Assembly: GCF_002814235.1 (NCBI RefSeq)
Contig: NZ_PHSU01000011.1
Span: 434,001 to 498,000 of the forward strand
Direction: 5' to 3'
Length of the DNA stretch: 64,000 nucleotides
Origin: Pseudomonas sp. QS1027
GTDB taxonomy: Bacteria; Pseudomonadota; Gammaproteobacteria; Pseudomonadales; Pseudomonadaceae
This document shows, piece after piece, positions 25,449-34,311 of this stretch; the stretch's first letter is position 1; every line of letters begins with the position of its first letter. A program made the translations under genes and the position numbers. The notes under the pieces are model-generated. The model searched no databases. It saw nothing but the letters and a program-made list of their open reading frames with translations, and was not told where the DNA came from.

Positions 25449-28400
25449 ATGAAAAAGCCATCCCCCTCTGCCAGGCCAGGCAATGGCAATTCATTGCGGG
25501 ACCTTTACGCGCCGATCATCCCCAATATGGCCCCGCCCTTCGAAGACTACCAGGGCGGTATCGGCGCCGCATTGGTCGAAGGTGGTTTGAAATGCATCGT
25601 CGACCCTTGGGAGCCCATGGAGAACGGTGACGCGATCGGCTTCTACTGGGGTAATGAACAAGCCCCGGTCTGGACGGACGTGATCGACGGCAATGCCAAC
25701 GAGCGGCTGTTCTTTACGATCAGCAAGGGCTTTATCGTCAGGGGCGATGCCGACCCGGTGTTCTACCGGGTGACCATCCCAGGTCAAACTCCCGAGGACT
25801 CAAGGCGGCTGAGGTTGTTCGTCAAGCTTGACCGCCCCGGCGGCTACGACGACAACCCGTCGATTCCCGGTCATTCGGGCCTGCTCTATGTGGTGCCACA
25901 GGAGATTATCGACAATGGCGTCGGGCCGATTGAAGCCGACGCCGGGGTGGATATCACCATTCTCCATTACGAATTCATGCGTAAAAATGACCGTATCCGC
26001 CTGGCCTGGGGGCGAGTCATTGTGGAGCACACCGTCCAACCGGACGAGGTGGACACGGATATCCCGATCCATGTCGACAAAGCGACCATCGAGGCCGCCG
26101 ACGACGGTGATATCACCATCGCCTACCAGGTGGTGGATGTCTGCAACAACTATCCCGATGAGCGTTCCCCTTGGTCCGCCATTACCACCGTGCAGGTCGA
26201 CGTGGGCGGCAACCGCCTCGATGCACCACAGGTGTTGGTCAATGGTTTTCCCGCTCCCCAGAATGTGATCGATCTTGAGCAACTGGCGGGAGCCGATGTG
26301 ATTTGCCGGGTGTACACCAATCAAACGGATCACGCGATAGACGATATCCTGCAACTGACCTGGGTCGGCACCCCTGCACAAGGGGATTCGTCGGTGATCG
26401 TCGGGCCTCTTGAGCAAACGGTCCAATTCATCCCCTTCCAATACGACTTTCCCATCCCCTACGAATACGTGGAGGCGATTGCCAAGGGGCGAGCGTCGGT
26501 GTCTTACGTACGGATCAGGAGCGGCGTGGAGGATCGCCCGTCGAAAAACGCCAACGTTACGGTGGTGGGTGATATTACCTTGCCCGAACGCCCAAGTTTT
26601 GTGGAAGCAGGTGGCAGTGTGTTGGACCCGAACCTGAATTTCTACACCATTTCAGTGCCCTATTACCCGGGGCGCCAGCCCGGAGACCATCTCTACATTG
26701 TGTTTGAAGGACTTGACGCCAGCAACAACCCCACTGGTTTCGACATTAACGCCTATGTGAGTAATGAACCGAATGGCGCTCCGATCCTGCGCGATGTGGA
26801 CAAGAATGAAATCAAGCGACTCGATGGCGGTTCGCTCACCGTTTACTACTGGATCAATAGCCAACGTAAATCACAGGAATTGGTGTTGTCCGTGGGCAGC
26901 GGTCAGCCTTCCATGCCAAAACCCAACGTCATCCGGGCCGACAGCAACGATGTCTTGAACCCGGACGATGTGAACCCCATCACCGGGGCCGATGTGGTTG
27001 TGCCATATACGGGCACCCTGCCCAATGACATCGTCGGGCTGCGCTGGAGAGGTTCGCTCAGCAGTGCGCCGGATCAAGAGACGCCGCCGCTGAACCCAGG
27101 CTCGGCGGGTAACCCCATTCCCTTTGTCGTACCGTTTCAATACGTGATTGGCAACTTGAACGGCACGGTGGACACGGACTATTACATCATACGTACCGGA
27201 TCTCCGATTCAACGCTCGCTGATACGTGAGCTGACCATCGGTTCGGCGCTGGAGTTGCTCGCCCCCAGCGTCAAGCAGGCCACTGGCAACGCACCCAGCC
27301 AACAACTCAATCCGGTGGCGGCCAAGGATGAACTGACCGTGGAGATTCCAGATTACGGCGCCCAACCCGGCGATCAGGTCAGCGTGACCTGGGCTGGCAC
27401 ACCCGGCGGTGGGTCGTACACCAGCCCGCTGCAAGCGCTGCCGGGCAGCCGAGAGATCCTCCTTCCGGTTTCGGTCATCGCCTACAACCTGGACCGGTCG
27501 GTGACGGTCACCTACACCGTGACCCCTAGTGGCGGCAACGAATCGCCGCCATCGGGCTCACTCATCCTGGCGGTACAAACCATCGCCCAAGACGATCTGC
27601 TGGTAGCCAAGCCGAGGATCCTGCAAGCCGCCAACAATGGCGAGGGACCTACACTGGACGTGAGTAACTTGACTGGCGACGCCACAGTACGCATTGATAG
27701 CTGGCCACTGATTGCACAAGGCCAACGCATCTGGTTACGCCTGGAGGGCACTAAGGATGATGGCTCACGTTACGAGAAGCTATGGAGCGGAGCGAATAAC
27801 TGGGTGAGCGCCGATTGGTATCGCCAAGGGTACGGTGAAAAAGGCGTCCTCGGCAGCGAACTGCAAACACTACGCGACGGCAGTACCTTGAAGGTGGAGT
27901 TCAAAGCCTCTTTTGACCAGAGTATTGACGAGGCTCATGCCGATACCTTTCCGCCGCGCACCTATACGATCCAGGTCACCCTAGTGGCTCCGACCATCGA
28001 CTCGGCTCTCGACGAGGAAGAGAATCTTATTCCCGATGGCGGCGAGACCATGTCGCCCCTCGTTACGCTGATCGGCAGAGCGGCGCCCCTCGCACGGGTC
28101 GATATCTTCGACTTCAATGGCCCAAACCCGATAGAGACCGCACAGGTCGAAGGCAGTGGTGCCTGGAAGGCACCGCTCAGGCTATCGGTAGCCTCGCACA
28201 GCCTCACAGCCAGGGGGAGGTACGGCAACAATCCGATATCGGCGGCGTATACCCTGGACGTGGTGGCCTCGATAACAGAAAACTTTGACCTCCAGCCGGA
28301 CAGGATTATATCGGCAGGTCAGTCTTTCGATATCCCAACGATGAGGGTTACCTTGCTGTCGGGCCCAATCTATGCGGGAATTTTTAGAGTCCCCGAGTCT

Positions 28401-28727
28401 TCTTCCACGCCCGGAAAAGTAGAAGGCCAAGCGCTATTGATGCACACGCATAGAGACTCAACGGACCAAGCTGGGCAGCGCCTACGACTCGATCTTAAAT
28501 CAACCTGTTCCAGGGTCAGTTTTTGGTATTCCTACCTTAACTACCCCGATACCAATGTCTATTACTATGATGCGAATAGTAAGCTATTGGGAACAAAAAC
28601 ACTGGTATACACCAAACCATCGGATGTTCATCAGCTTGAATTCGCGGCCACTGGCATCAGAAGAATTGAAGTCCAGACTCAGAGATATGATTTGTTCTAT
28701 ATGGATAATTTCGTGTTTACACGGTGA
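25449..28727 (+). CDS. Ig-like repeat protein with C-terminal jelly-roll-like domain
   Basis: 1092 residues, no signal peptide. N-terminal block CIVDPWEPMENGDAIGFYWG and LDRPGGYDDNPSIPGHSGL as in the paralogues, then serial beta-sandwich units. From about residue 604 a 240-residue cassette starting LLAPSVKQATGNAPSQQ is nearly identical to one in the 1591-residue protein. An Ig-like unit (LVAPTIDSALDEEEN to RYGNNPISAAYTLDV) follows. The last 150 residues (ENFDLQPDRIISAGQSF onward) are a different module ending VEVQ-like strands and FYMDNFVFTR, reminiscent of carbohydrate-binding jelly rolls. Shared front, exchanged end. Dyad D lies upstream, a conserved terminator tail downstream. Confidence 0.8.
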   Translation: MKKPSPSARPGNGNSLRDLYAPIIPNMAPPFEDYQGGIGAALVEGGLKCIVDPWEPMENGDAIGFYWGNEQAPVWTDVIDGNANERLFFTISKGFIVRGDADPVFYRVTIPGQTPEDSRRLRLFVKLDRPGGYDDNPSIPGHSGLLYVVPQEIIDNGVGPIEADAGVDITILHYEFMRKNDRIRLAWGRVIVEHTVQPDEVDTDIPIHVDKATIEAADDGDITIAYQVVDVCNNYPDERSPWSAITTVQVDVGGNRLDAPQVLVNGFPAPQNVIDLEQLAGADVICRVYTNQTDHAIDDILQLTWVGTPAQGDSSVIVGPLEQTVQFIPFQYDFPIPYEYVEAIAKGRASVSYVRIRSGVEDRPSKNANVTVVGDITLPERPSFVEAGGSVLDPNLNFYTISVPYYPGRQPGDHLYIVFEGLDASNNPTGFDINAYVSNEPNGAPILRDVDKNEIKRLDGGSLTVYYWINSQRKSQELVLSVGSGQPSMPKPNVIRADSNDVLNPDDVNPITGADVVVPYTGTLPNDIVGLRWRGSLSSAPDQETPPLNPGSAGNPIPFVVPFQYVIGNLNGTVDTDYYIIRTGSPIQRSLIRELTIGSALELLAPSVKQATGNAPSQQLNPVAAKDELTVEIPDYGAQPGDQVSVTWAGTPGGGSYTSPLQALPGSREILLPVSVIAYNLDRSVTVTYTVTPSGGNESPPSGSLILAVQTIAQDDLLVAKPRILQAANNGEGPTLDVSNLTGDATVRIDSWPLIAQGQRIWLRLEGTKDDGSRYEKLWSGANNWVSADWYRQGYGEKGVLGSELQTLRDGSTLKVEFKASFDQSIDEAHADTFPPRTYTIQVTLVAPTIDSALDEEENLIPDGGETMSPLVTLIGRAAPLARVDIFDFNGPNPIETAQVEGSGAWKAPLRLSVASHSLTARGRYGNNPISAAYTLDVVASITENFDLQPDRIISAGQSFDIPTMRVTLLSGPIYAGIFRVPESSSTPGKVEGQALLMHTHRDSTDQAGQRLRLDLKSTCSRVSFWYSYLNYPDTNVYYYDANSKLLGTKTLVYTKPSDVHQLEFAATGIRRIEVQTQRYDLFYMDNFVFTR

Positions 28728-28728
28728 C

Positions 28729-28780
28729 TGATTTATTCAGATCACAAAGGGGAGCCTGGCTCCCCCTTTTCATTATTTTC
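28729..28780 (+). terminator. Terminator with conserved family 3' tail
   Basis: CTGATTTATTCAGATCACAA precedes the stem GGGGAGC-CTG-GCTCCCC and TTTTCATTATTTTC. It is a good intrinsic terminator directly after the stop of the 1092-residue gene. Confidence 0.85.
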
Positions 28781-28832
28781 GTCAATTTGGATGCAGCGCC
28801 TGCAGTTTTGCTTTGCAGCACGTGTTAAGCAG

Positions 28833-29093
28833 TCAGGCCCGCAACCGCCACCCCAACACATCCATCAGGTCGCAGCCATCGCGCATCACCATAGCGGGGA
28901 CCTGGATAATGTGTTGGAAGTCGATGTCATTGGCGTTGTGCAATTCGATATGGGAGAGGGCTTCAAGCATTTGCGTCGCCACCAGAAAGCGCGCGGCGGC
29001 GTTGGCGTGGAGAACATCGGTGGGGCTTTCGGCGTCGATCAACAGGCTGGGGATCAGGCAGTCGATGGCGGTGAGGGGTATGTATTTAGACAT
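28833..29093 (-). CDS. Small helical protein of unknown function
   Basis: 86 residues starting MSKYIPLTAIDCLIPS, with GAGG a few bases before the ATG. It looks all-helical: LLIDAESPTDVLHANAAARFLVATQMLEALSHIELHN then QVPAMVMRDGCDLMDVLGWRLRA. It resembles, in length and pattern, the short Pseudomonas proteins of the DUF3077/DUF6124 kind, but I cannot confirm the family. It is convergent with the 1092-residue gene; its own promoter lies in the 412 bp before the autotransporter end, which otherwise hold only a terminator and no clear gene. Confidence 0.6.
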   Translation of the reverse strand: MSKYIPLTAIDCLIPSLLIDAESPTDVLHANAAARFLVATQMLEALSHIELHNANDIDFQHIIQVPAMVMRDGCDLMDVLGWRLRA

Positions 29094-29446
29094 GGGTAAG
29101 GCCTCGTTTTTTAAATGAGAGCCATCACTCAATCGTCGCCAAACGAATGGGTGGCAGCTGTACGCAGGTTGGCGAACCGGGACAAAACGGGAAAAATCCG
29201 GCAGACCCGAAGGTCTCCCACGCACAGCCGCCATAACGCAGCTTTGCGGGTACAAGTATCCCTGCAATAAGCTCACTCAGGAAGCCTCTACACATTTTAT
29301 CCACGAGTCGCCAAACCCGTATCACCATGAAGGCGATCAAAGGACTATAAGCCGCTGACTTCCGAGGAGGCAATGCAGGCAATTGTTACCAATCATTCTT
29401 CCGGCTCGAAGCAAGCGCAAACCTTATTCAAAACAGAATCCGATGC

Positions 29447-29473
29447 AAAAAAACCCGGCGCAATGCACCGGGC
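29447..29473 (-). terminator. Intrinsic terminator of the autotransporter gene
   Basis: On the minus strand CCCGGTGCATTGCGCCGGG is followed by seven T residues, 33 bp after the autotransporter stop codon. The stem and T-tract are both strong. Confidence 0.85.
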
Positions 29474-29505
29474 GTTTATAAAATCGTCTGGGTTATCCGT
29501 CTTGC

Positions 29506-31797
29506 TTACCAGCTATACCGCAACCCCACATTCGCGCCAAACGGCTGCTCGATGGACTTGCCATTGGCATAGTCGAAATCGGCATGCACTTGCAGGTCCT
29601 TGGACAGCTTCACCGCCACACCGGCGCCGAACTCGGAACGCGAGCCGGACAGGTCGTTGTTGAACACCGTGTTGTTGACCTTGACCTCATTGTTCTTGGC
29701 GAACTCATGAACCGCCGCCGCACGCAGGTACGGCTGCACCACGGTGCCGCTATCCAGTGTCAGGTTACGACCCACTGTCGCGCCGACCTTGCCCAGGAAC
29801 GAACGGGTCTGGTCGCCCTCGGCCTGCAGACCGTTGTCCAGGTTGTAGTTCTTGCCCCGGATCGTCACCGCCGACAGTTGCCCGAACGGCTCGACGAAGT
29901 AATCGTTATCCAACTTGATATGGCGACCAAACTCGGCGGAACCACCGATACCGGTAGTGCCGTAGCTACCCTTGGACTGGGTGCCATCACTCATGGCAAC
30001 TTTCGACTCGTTCTCGAAACGGTTGAGTTTGACCACACCGTCGAAGTAGTAACCGGTTTCCGGCTCCAGCCAGGTGGTGTAACCACCCACGTAGTAGCTC
30101 TTCACGTTACCGGTGGTGCCGCCCTTGAGGCTCAGGTCCGAGTTGCTATGCCCGGCCATCGCACCGATCAACCAATGACCGTCGCCCATCGGCAGCGGCG
30201 CATCGGCACCCAGGCTGAAGCCCTGCTGGTTCTGCGAATAGCCCACGCCGGAGCTTTCCGACACGTTGTACTTGTTGCCATAAGCCCGCGCCCAGGAGCC
30301 GGACTGGCCATCGTTGAAGCGCAGTTCACCCATGCGGGTACGCAGGGACGTCAGTTCGCCATACCACACGGTCGGGGCGGTGTTGAACAAGGCCAGTACC
30401 GATTGGGTACTCGGGCTGACGGTCTTCTTGTTCGGGTCGAGGAACCAGTCGGTGCCGCCGCTGCCGTTGCTGCTCGAGCCCAGGCCATAGGAGTAGGTAC
30501 CGACATCCACCAGGCCAGTGCCCGCCAACGCGAAACTCGCATTGCCGGCAGCCGTGTGCACCAGGGTCAGCGCTTCTGGCGACACCGGATCGACACCGGA
30601 GCCGGCCACCAGCAGTTTGAAGTCACCGCTGGAAGCACCGGTGACATTCAGCACATCATGCTGGTTGGTGGCGAAATTCACGTTCATGGCAAAAGTGCCG
30701 GTGCCCGCCAGGCTGCCCACGTTCAGCTGGTAGAAATTGCTGCCCTGGCCCATGGTGACCGTGCCGTTATTCATGGCCAGCGTGCCGACGGTGTTGTTGG
30801 CAGTCATGTTCCAGTTGGAACCGCTGTTGATGGTGACGCCATCGACATTGTTCAGGCTGCCGGTGAACACCGAACCATTGGCCAGGGCCAGGTTGCCGGT
30901 GCTGCCCGCTTCGACGTTGAAGTCGCCGGTCATATGAGCGCCGTCGAAGCTGAGGTTGGCGGTGCTGTTGCCGGTAACGTCGACATTGCCGGTCAGGGCG
31001 CTGTTGGCGACATTGACATTGGCGGTGGAGGCACCCTGGACTTCGAGGATATTGCCGTTGCCGCCAATCAACGTCGAACCGTTCAGGATATCGATGTTCG
31101 CGTCCAGCCCATCGCCCACATTGATGGCCGCGCCGGTAAGACCCTGGACACGGGTACTGTCCAATACCAGACGGTTGGTATCCGCCCCCACCCCTTGGGT
31201 ATCCGGGCTCATGGTGATGCCCGTGGCACCGCCAGTGATGGTGCTACCCACAGCGCTGACATTACCGCCGAAGTAGTTGATGCCCGTACTGGTGCTGCCC
31301 GTGCCAGTGACTTGAGTGTTGATCAATTGAAGCGTACTGGCGCCGGTAACAAGAACGCCCGACGTTCCGCCCGTGATGCTGCTATTGGCCACGGTAACCG
31401 TTGAGCCCGTCGTCGTACCGGCCTCCCGATTGACCGCCATCCCAGCGAAATTACCGCTGATCAGCGCACCCGTGATGGTCCCCTGGCTGTTGGTGACGGT
31501 GATACCCGGCGAGGCGGAAGAACTGCTGCCACCGGTGAACGTCCCACCCACCACATTGAGGGTCGAACCACTCTGAACGAACACTTCGTGGGTGTTCGCG
31601 CCGCTGGTATTCAGGACGCCACCATTCTCGACCAGATAGGTGTCTGGAGCCGTTGTGCTGTCAATATTCTTGGTCTCGCCGGCACCGATGGTGGTCAATG
31701 CCAACACCGATGGGCTGAACAGTACCGGGGTGAGAGCCAGGGCGCCGAGGACCCGTCTCAGGTGTATCGCAGGAAAAGTGGCAATAGTTACATTCAT
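29506..31797 (-). CDS. Autotransporter (type Va) with pertactin-like passenger and beta-barrel
   Basis: 763 residues from MNVTIATFPAIHLRRV; upstream frame extension has no support. The signal peptide LGALALTPVLFSPSVLA is followed by a passenger of about 430 residues. The passenger is rich in short Ser/Thr/Asn/Gly repeats (VNNGT.., STLNVVGGTFTGG, GSNWNMTANNTVGTL), the pattern of a right-handed beta-helix. The last 270 residues (from about GELTSLRTRMGELR) form the 12-strand outer-membrane barrel and end in GLRYSW, an aromatic C terminus recognised by BAM. It is a surface-exposed protein, probably adhesive. It has no copy of the island dyad upstream. Codon use looks closer to the core than that of the neighbouring Ig-like genes. 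Confidence 0.88.
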   Translation of the reverse strand: MNVTIATFPAIHLRRVLGALALTPVLFSPSVLALTTIGAGETKNIDSTTAPDTYLVENGGVLNTSGANTHEVFVQSGSTLNVVGGTFTGGSSSSASPGITVTNSQGTITGALISGNFAGMAVNREAGTTTGSTVTVANSSITGGTSGVLVTGASTLQLINTQVTGTGSTSTGINYFGGNVSAVGSTITGGATGITMSPDTQGVGADTNRLVLDSTRVQGLTGAAINVGDGLDANIDILNGSTLIGGNGNILEVQGASTANVNVANSALTGNVDVTGNSTANLSFDGAHMTGDFNVEAGSTGNLALANGSVFTGSLNNVDGVTINSGSNWNMTANNTVGTLAMNNGTVTMGQGSNFYQLNVGSLAGTGTFAMNVNFATNQHDVLNVTGASSGDFKLLVAGSGVDPVSPEALTLVHTAAGNASFALAGTGLVDVGTYSYGLGSSSNGSGGTDWFLDPNKKTVSPSTQSVLALFNTAPTVWYGELTSLRTRMGELRFNDGQSGSWARAYGNKYNVSESSGVGYSQNQQGFSLGADAPLPMGDGHWLIGAMAGHSNSDLSLKGGTTGNVKSYYVGGYTTWLEPETGYYFDGVVKLNRFENESKVAMSDGTQSKGSYGTTGIGGSAEFGRHIKLDNDYFVEPFGQLSAVTIRGKNYNLDNGLQAEGDQTRSFLGKVGATVGRNLTLDSGTVVQPYLRAAAVHEFAKNNEVKVNNTVFNNDLSGSRSEFGAGVAVKLSKDLQVHADFDYANGKSIEQPFGANVGLRYSW

Positions 31798-31926
31798 GGC
31801 GAAACCTTCATCAGTCGATAAGTGGCTGGCCCTCGTCCGAGACAGCGCAAATGAAAGTGCGAAGGCTAGGGAGATTGGAGAGCAGGGTCTGTAGGAATTT
31901 CCTTCAATAAATAGAGGGGTTTTCCT

Positions 31927-32055
31927 ATGCTCACAAAGACCATTCGCCACGCTTTGAAAGACTTACGCCAGCAGCCTTACTGCCACACAACAACTAAAGC
32001 ACGCGATCTCCGATGGCTATTTCGAAGCGCGATTGAGATATTCAGGAAGCACTGA
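31927..32055 (+). CDS. Possible 42-residue basic small protein
   Basis: MLTKTIRHALKDLRQQ begins at an ATG seven bases after AGAGGGG, and the frame ends LFRSAIEIFRKH. The peptide is strongly basic and could form amphipathic helices. Its TGA overlaps the first bases of a 13-bp-stem hairpin that would terminate transcription from both sides, which argues for a real transcript. It lies in the 303-bp gap between the autotransporter start and the end of the next Ig-like gene. No family recognised. Confidence 0.4.
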   Translation: MLTKTIRHALKDLRQQPYCHTTTKARDLRWLFRSAIEIFRKH

Positions 32056-32089
32056 CAAGAGCAGGGAACTCACAACCCCTGCTCTTGTC
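32053..32089. terminator. Bidirectional hairpin between the small ORF and the 674-residue gene
   Basis: GACAAGAGCAGGG and CCCTGCTCTTGTC are perfect 13-base arms around a short loop. It lies 11 bp past the stop of the minus-strand Ig-like gene and abuts the stop of the plus-strand small ORF. The plus side continues GCGCCTTTT. Confidence 0.72.
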
Positions 32090-32100
32090 GCGCCTTTTAA

Positions 32101-34125
32101 CTACTTATCAATGTCACGTTTTGCCCTGCTACTCGCGACCACAGGGCATGGCGCATTAGCACTGTCAACGATAACAACCTCCACATTATGAGGATCGGAG
32201 GTCTCCTCAATATTGTTAACCATCGCCTTATAGACAATCGAGCCTCTACCGTCGCGAATGGGTAAAATAGCATCGGTAAACGGTAGATAGACATCAAATC
32301 CGTTGACATGCTCTGGCGCTACCAGCGTTTTAGTGAAGTTGTAGGGTGGCACAGCTCCAGGAACAGGATAACCCGGATCAGGATCAGTCGGATTACCCGG
32401 CTCAAGCGAACTGAGTCTTTCCCCGGTCCAACTGAAGTTCAACACCATTCCCGCTGTCAAAGGTCCCCCTCCGTTTACATGGACAACCACCACTCGCCCT
32501 TGCCCTGGAACGTTAACCACGGCAGAACAGAAAATAAACCCCGAAGGTGAAACGCCCTGGATGACCGGTGGAGGTAGCGTAGTCGCCAGGACATGCACAG
32601 TAACCCTCGCACGCTTGGACGGGTTCGGATTAGTTTCGGTAAGACTGGTTATTTCATAATGAACAGGCCAAACCCCGTTGGATGTCAGCTCGATCATGTC
32701 CCATGGAATGACAAAGTCCATGGTGTCACTTGGATCCTCATCACCTATAACATCATAGGTGCCTCCAGGTGCGGGCACCGGGACTTTATTCCAGAACAAC
32801 TGGACATGGTCATCCTCTTTGGAACCATCAAAAATAAGTACCGTTGCATCAGCGTCCAAGCCATAGTCTTTCCTTTCCAGCGTATTATCAGGTCCTGTCG
32901 GCGTCCCCCTCCCGGTGACAACGACGGGATCCAGGTTGGGGTTACCTTCCTCCGGCTCCTCAGGGTCCGGAAACGGAGGACCCGGCCGGGTCAAATCAAC
33001 CCGGACCGTCTCACCGATAAGCTCTGGGACGCGCACTAAAGGATTACGTTCGATTTCGTAGCTTACCCGAGCCGCTCTAGGGCCAATGCCACCGCGCTTC
33101 ACACTGGCATAGGGCACATTGACAATTACCGGCCATATGCCATCTACGTTTTGAGGGGTTTGTTTTTGCCCATCAAAATCCAACAGTACTTTGTCGATAT
33201 TGACGACAACATTCGTGTACTCCTCAATCTCCACCGCCAGGGTCGGAAAAGAAACCGCGACGTTGACCGTCTTATCCGGGGCAATCGCATCTGGAACAAC
33301 GGGCGGTACTAAATCAGTCGGTGCCCTCGTCAGGAGAACAAGAAATCCCCTCTCCACCGAGGGCGGTCCGACATTACCTACGCGGTCTTCCCATTCATAG
33401 TAAAGTATCCTTTCTCCTTCTCCTTGCGGGGTGATCTCTCCCGTGTCTATCCTGTATGTCAAATCCGCATTTGAGTTATCGGTGGCAGGAACAGTAGAAC
33501 CTATCAGCCTCCCTGGAATACTCGTACCAAAATAGATATTCGCAATATCACCCGTTGCACGATCCGATGGACGAGCAATGGAAACATCAATATAAGAATT
33601 ATTCTCGAAGAAATCGAGATCAATGATATTACCACTGACATTATCCAAAACCAAAGCACCATCTTTCTGCCCATGGTTTGGCGCTTCCTTATCGATATAG
33701 ATAGTAACGACTGGCCCAAAATGCGGATTAGCGCCAATCTCTACATAATAGGAGATATAGGACAACCTATGTTCTCCTGGTGCGTCCGTCTTTGTGCCAG
33801 GAAGCACGAATATAGCCGGGAGAGCATCTGGATCAATAGGTGTTGTAAACTCCTGAAAATCTGTGACAGGAAGCCCCTCCCAAGTAATGGCGACAAAAAC
33901 CGAACGACCACTTCCCCCTTCGAAAGCAACTTCACGCAGCCATACCTCATTATCTTGCCCTTGCAATTCCCTCGGCAGTTTATTGTCAATATCCCCTACC
34001 ACATTAGGGAGTAATCCTTGCAGCTCCGGAGGCACATCGGCATTCGTCCGGCGCAGCGTTCTACGTACACCACTCGTCACCGTGTTAACGACCGGCTTTT
34101 TTTTGCGTTTTTTGATGTCAAGCAT
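32101..34125 (-). CDS. Ig-like repeat protein, second subfamily (distal gene)
   Basis: 674 residues from MLDIKKRKKKPVV, chosen for GTGGAG upstream; a start 39 bp earlier is possible. The N terminus is very basic and there is no signal peptide. Beta-sandwich units recur with patterns such as VFVAITWEGLPV, DDHVQLFWNKVPV and AGMVLNFSWTGERL, and a phrase IDKEAPNHGQKDGALVLDN parallels IDTTAPNFGQQPDPIIF in the upstream gene. Base composition is visibly AT-richer than the core genes. No dyad lies in the 186 bp before it, so it is probably co-transcribed with the upstream gene from site E. Confidence 0.72.
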   Translation of the reverse strand: MLDIKKRKKKPVVNTVTSGVRRTLRRTNADVPPELQGLLPNVVGDIDNKLPRELQGQDNEVWLREVAFEGGSGRSVFVAITWEGLPVTDFQEFTTPIDPDALPAIFVLPGTKTDAPGEHRLSYISYYVEIGANPHFGPVVTIYIDKEAPNHGQKDGALVLDNVSGNIIDLDFFENNSYIDVSIARPSDRATGDIANIYFGTSIPGRLIGSTVPATDNSNADLTYRIDTGEITPQGEGERILYYEWEDRVGNVGPPSVERGFLVLLTRAPTDLVPPVVPDAIAPDKTVNVAVSFPTLAVEIEEYTNVVVNIDKVLLDFDGQKQTPQNVDGIWPVIVNVPYASVKRGGIGPRAARVSYEIERNPLVRVPELIGETVRVDLTRPGPPFPDPEEPEEGNPNLDPVVVTGRGTPTGPDNTLERKDYGLDADATVLIFDGSKEDDHVQLFWNKVPVPAPGGTYDVIGDEDPSDTMDFVIPWDMIELTSNGVWPVHYEITSLTETNPNPSKRARVTVHVLATTLPPPVIQGVSPSGFIFCSAVVNVPGQGRVVVVHVNGGGPLTAGMVLNFSWTGERLSSLEPGNPTDPDPGYPVPGAVPPYNFTKTLVAPEHVNGFDVYLPFTDAILPIRDGRGSIVYKAMVNNIEETSDPHNVEVVIVDSANAPCPVVASSRAKRDIDK

Positions 34126-34311
34126 ATCATCGACTCCACAAGATAGAGTGAAACCTTCACTCACTGTCCTTGGCTGCCTTGAAATGAAAGAACATCCGCT
34201 CGAAAACCCACTACCAAGTCTCTCAAGATAAGCAACCGATCATCACGCCATACGCCTTGGCTCGGCACTGCATCACCACTATCAAACCAGGACCCAACTT
34301 CCTTTTGGAAA

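Noticed and set aside
29373..29663. Plus-strand ORF with GAGGAGG before its ATG, between the small helical gene and the autotransporter
   Set aside because: Despite the ribosome-binding-like sequence it runs through the autotransporter terminator into antisense coding and shows no conserved pattern.
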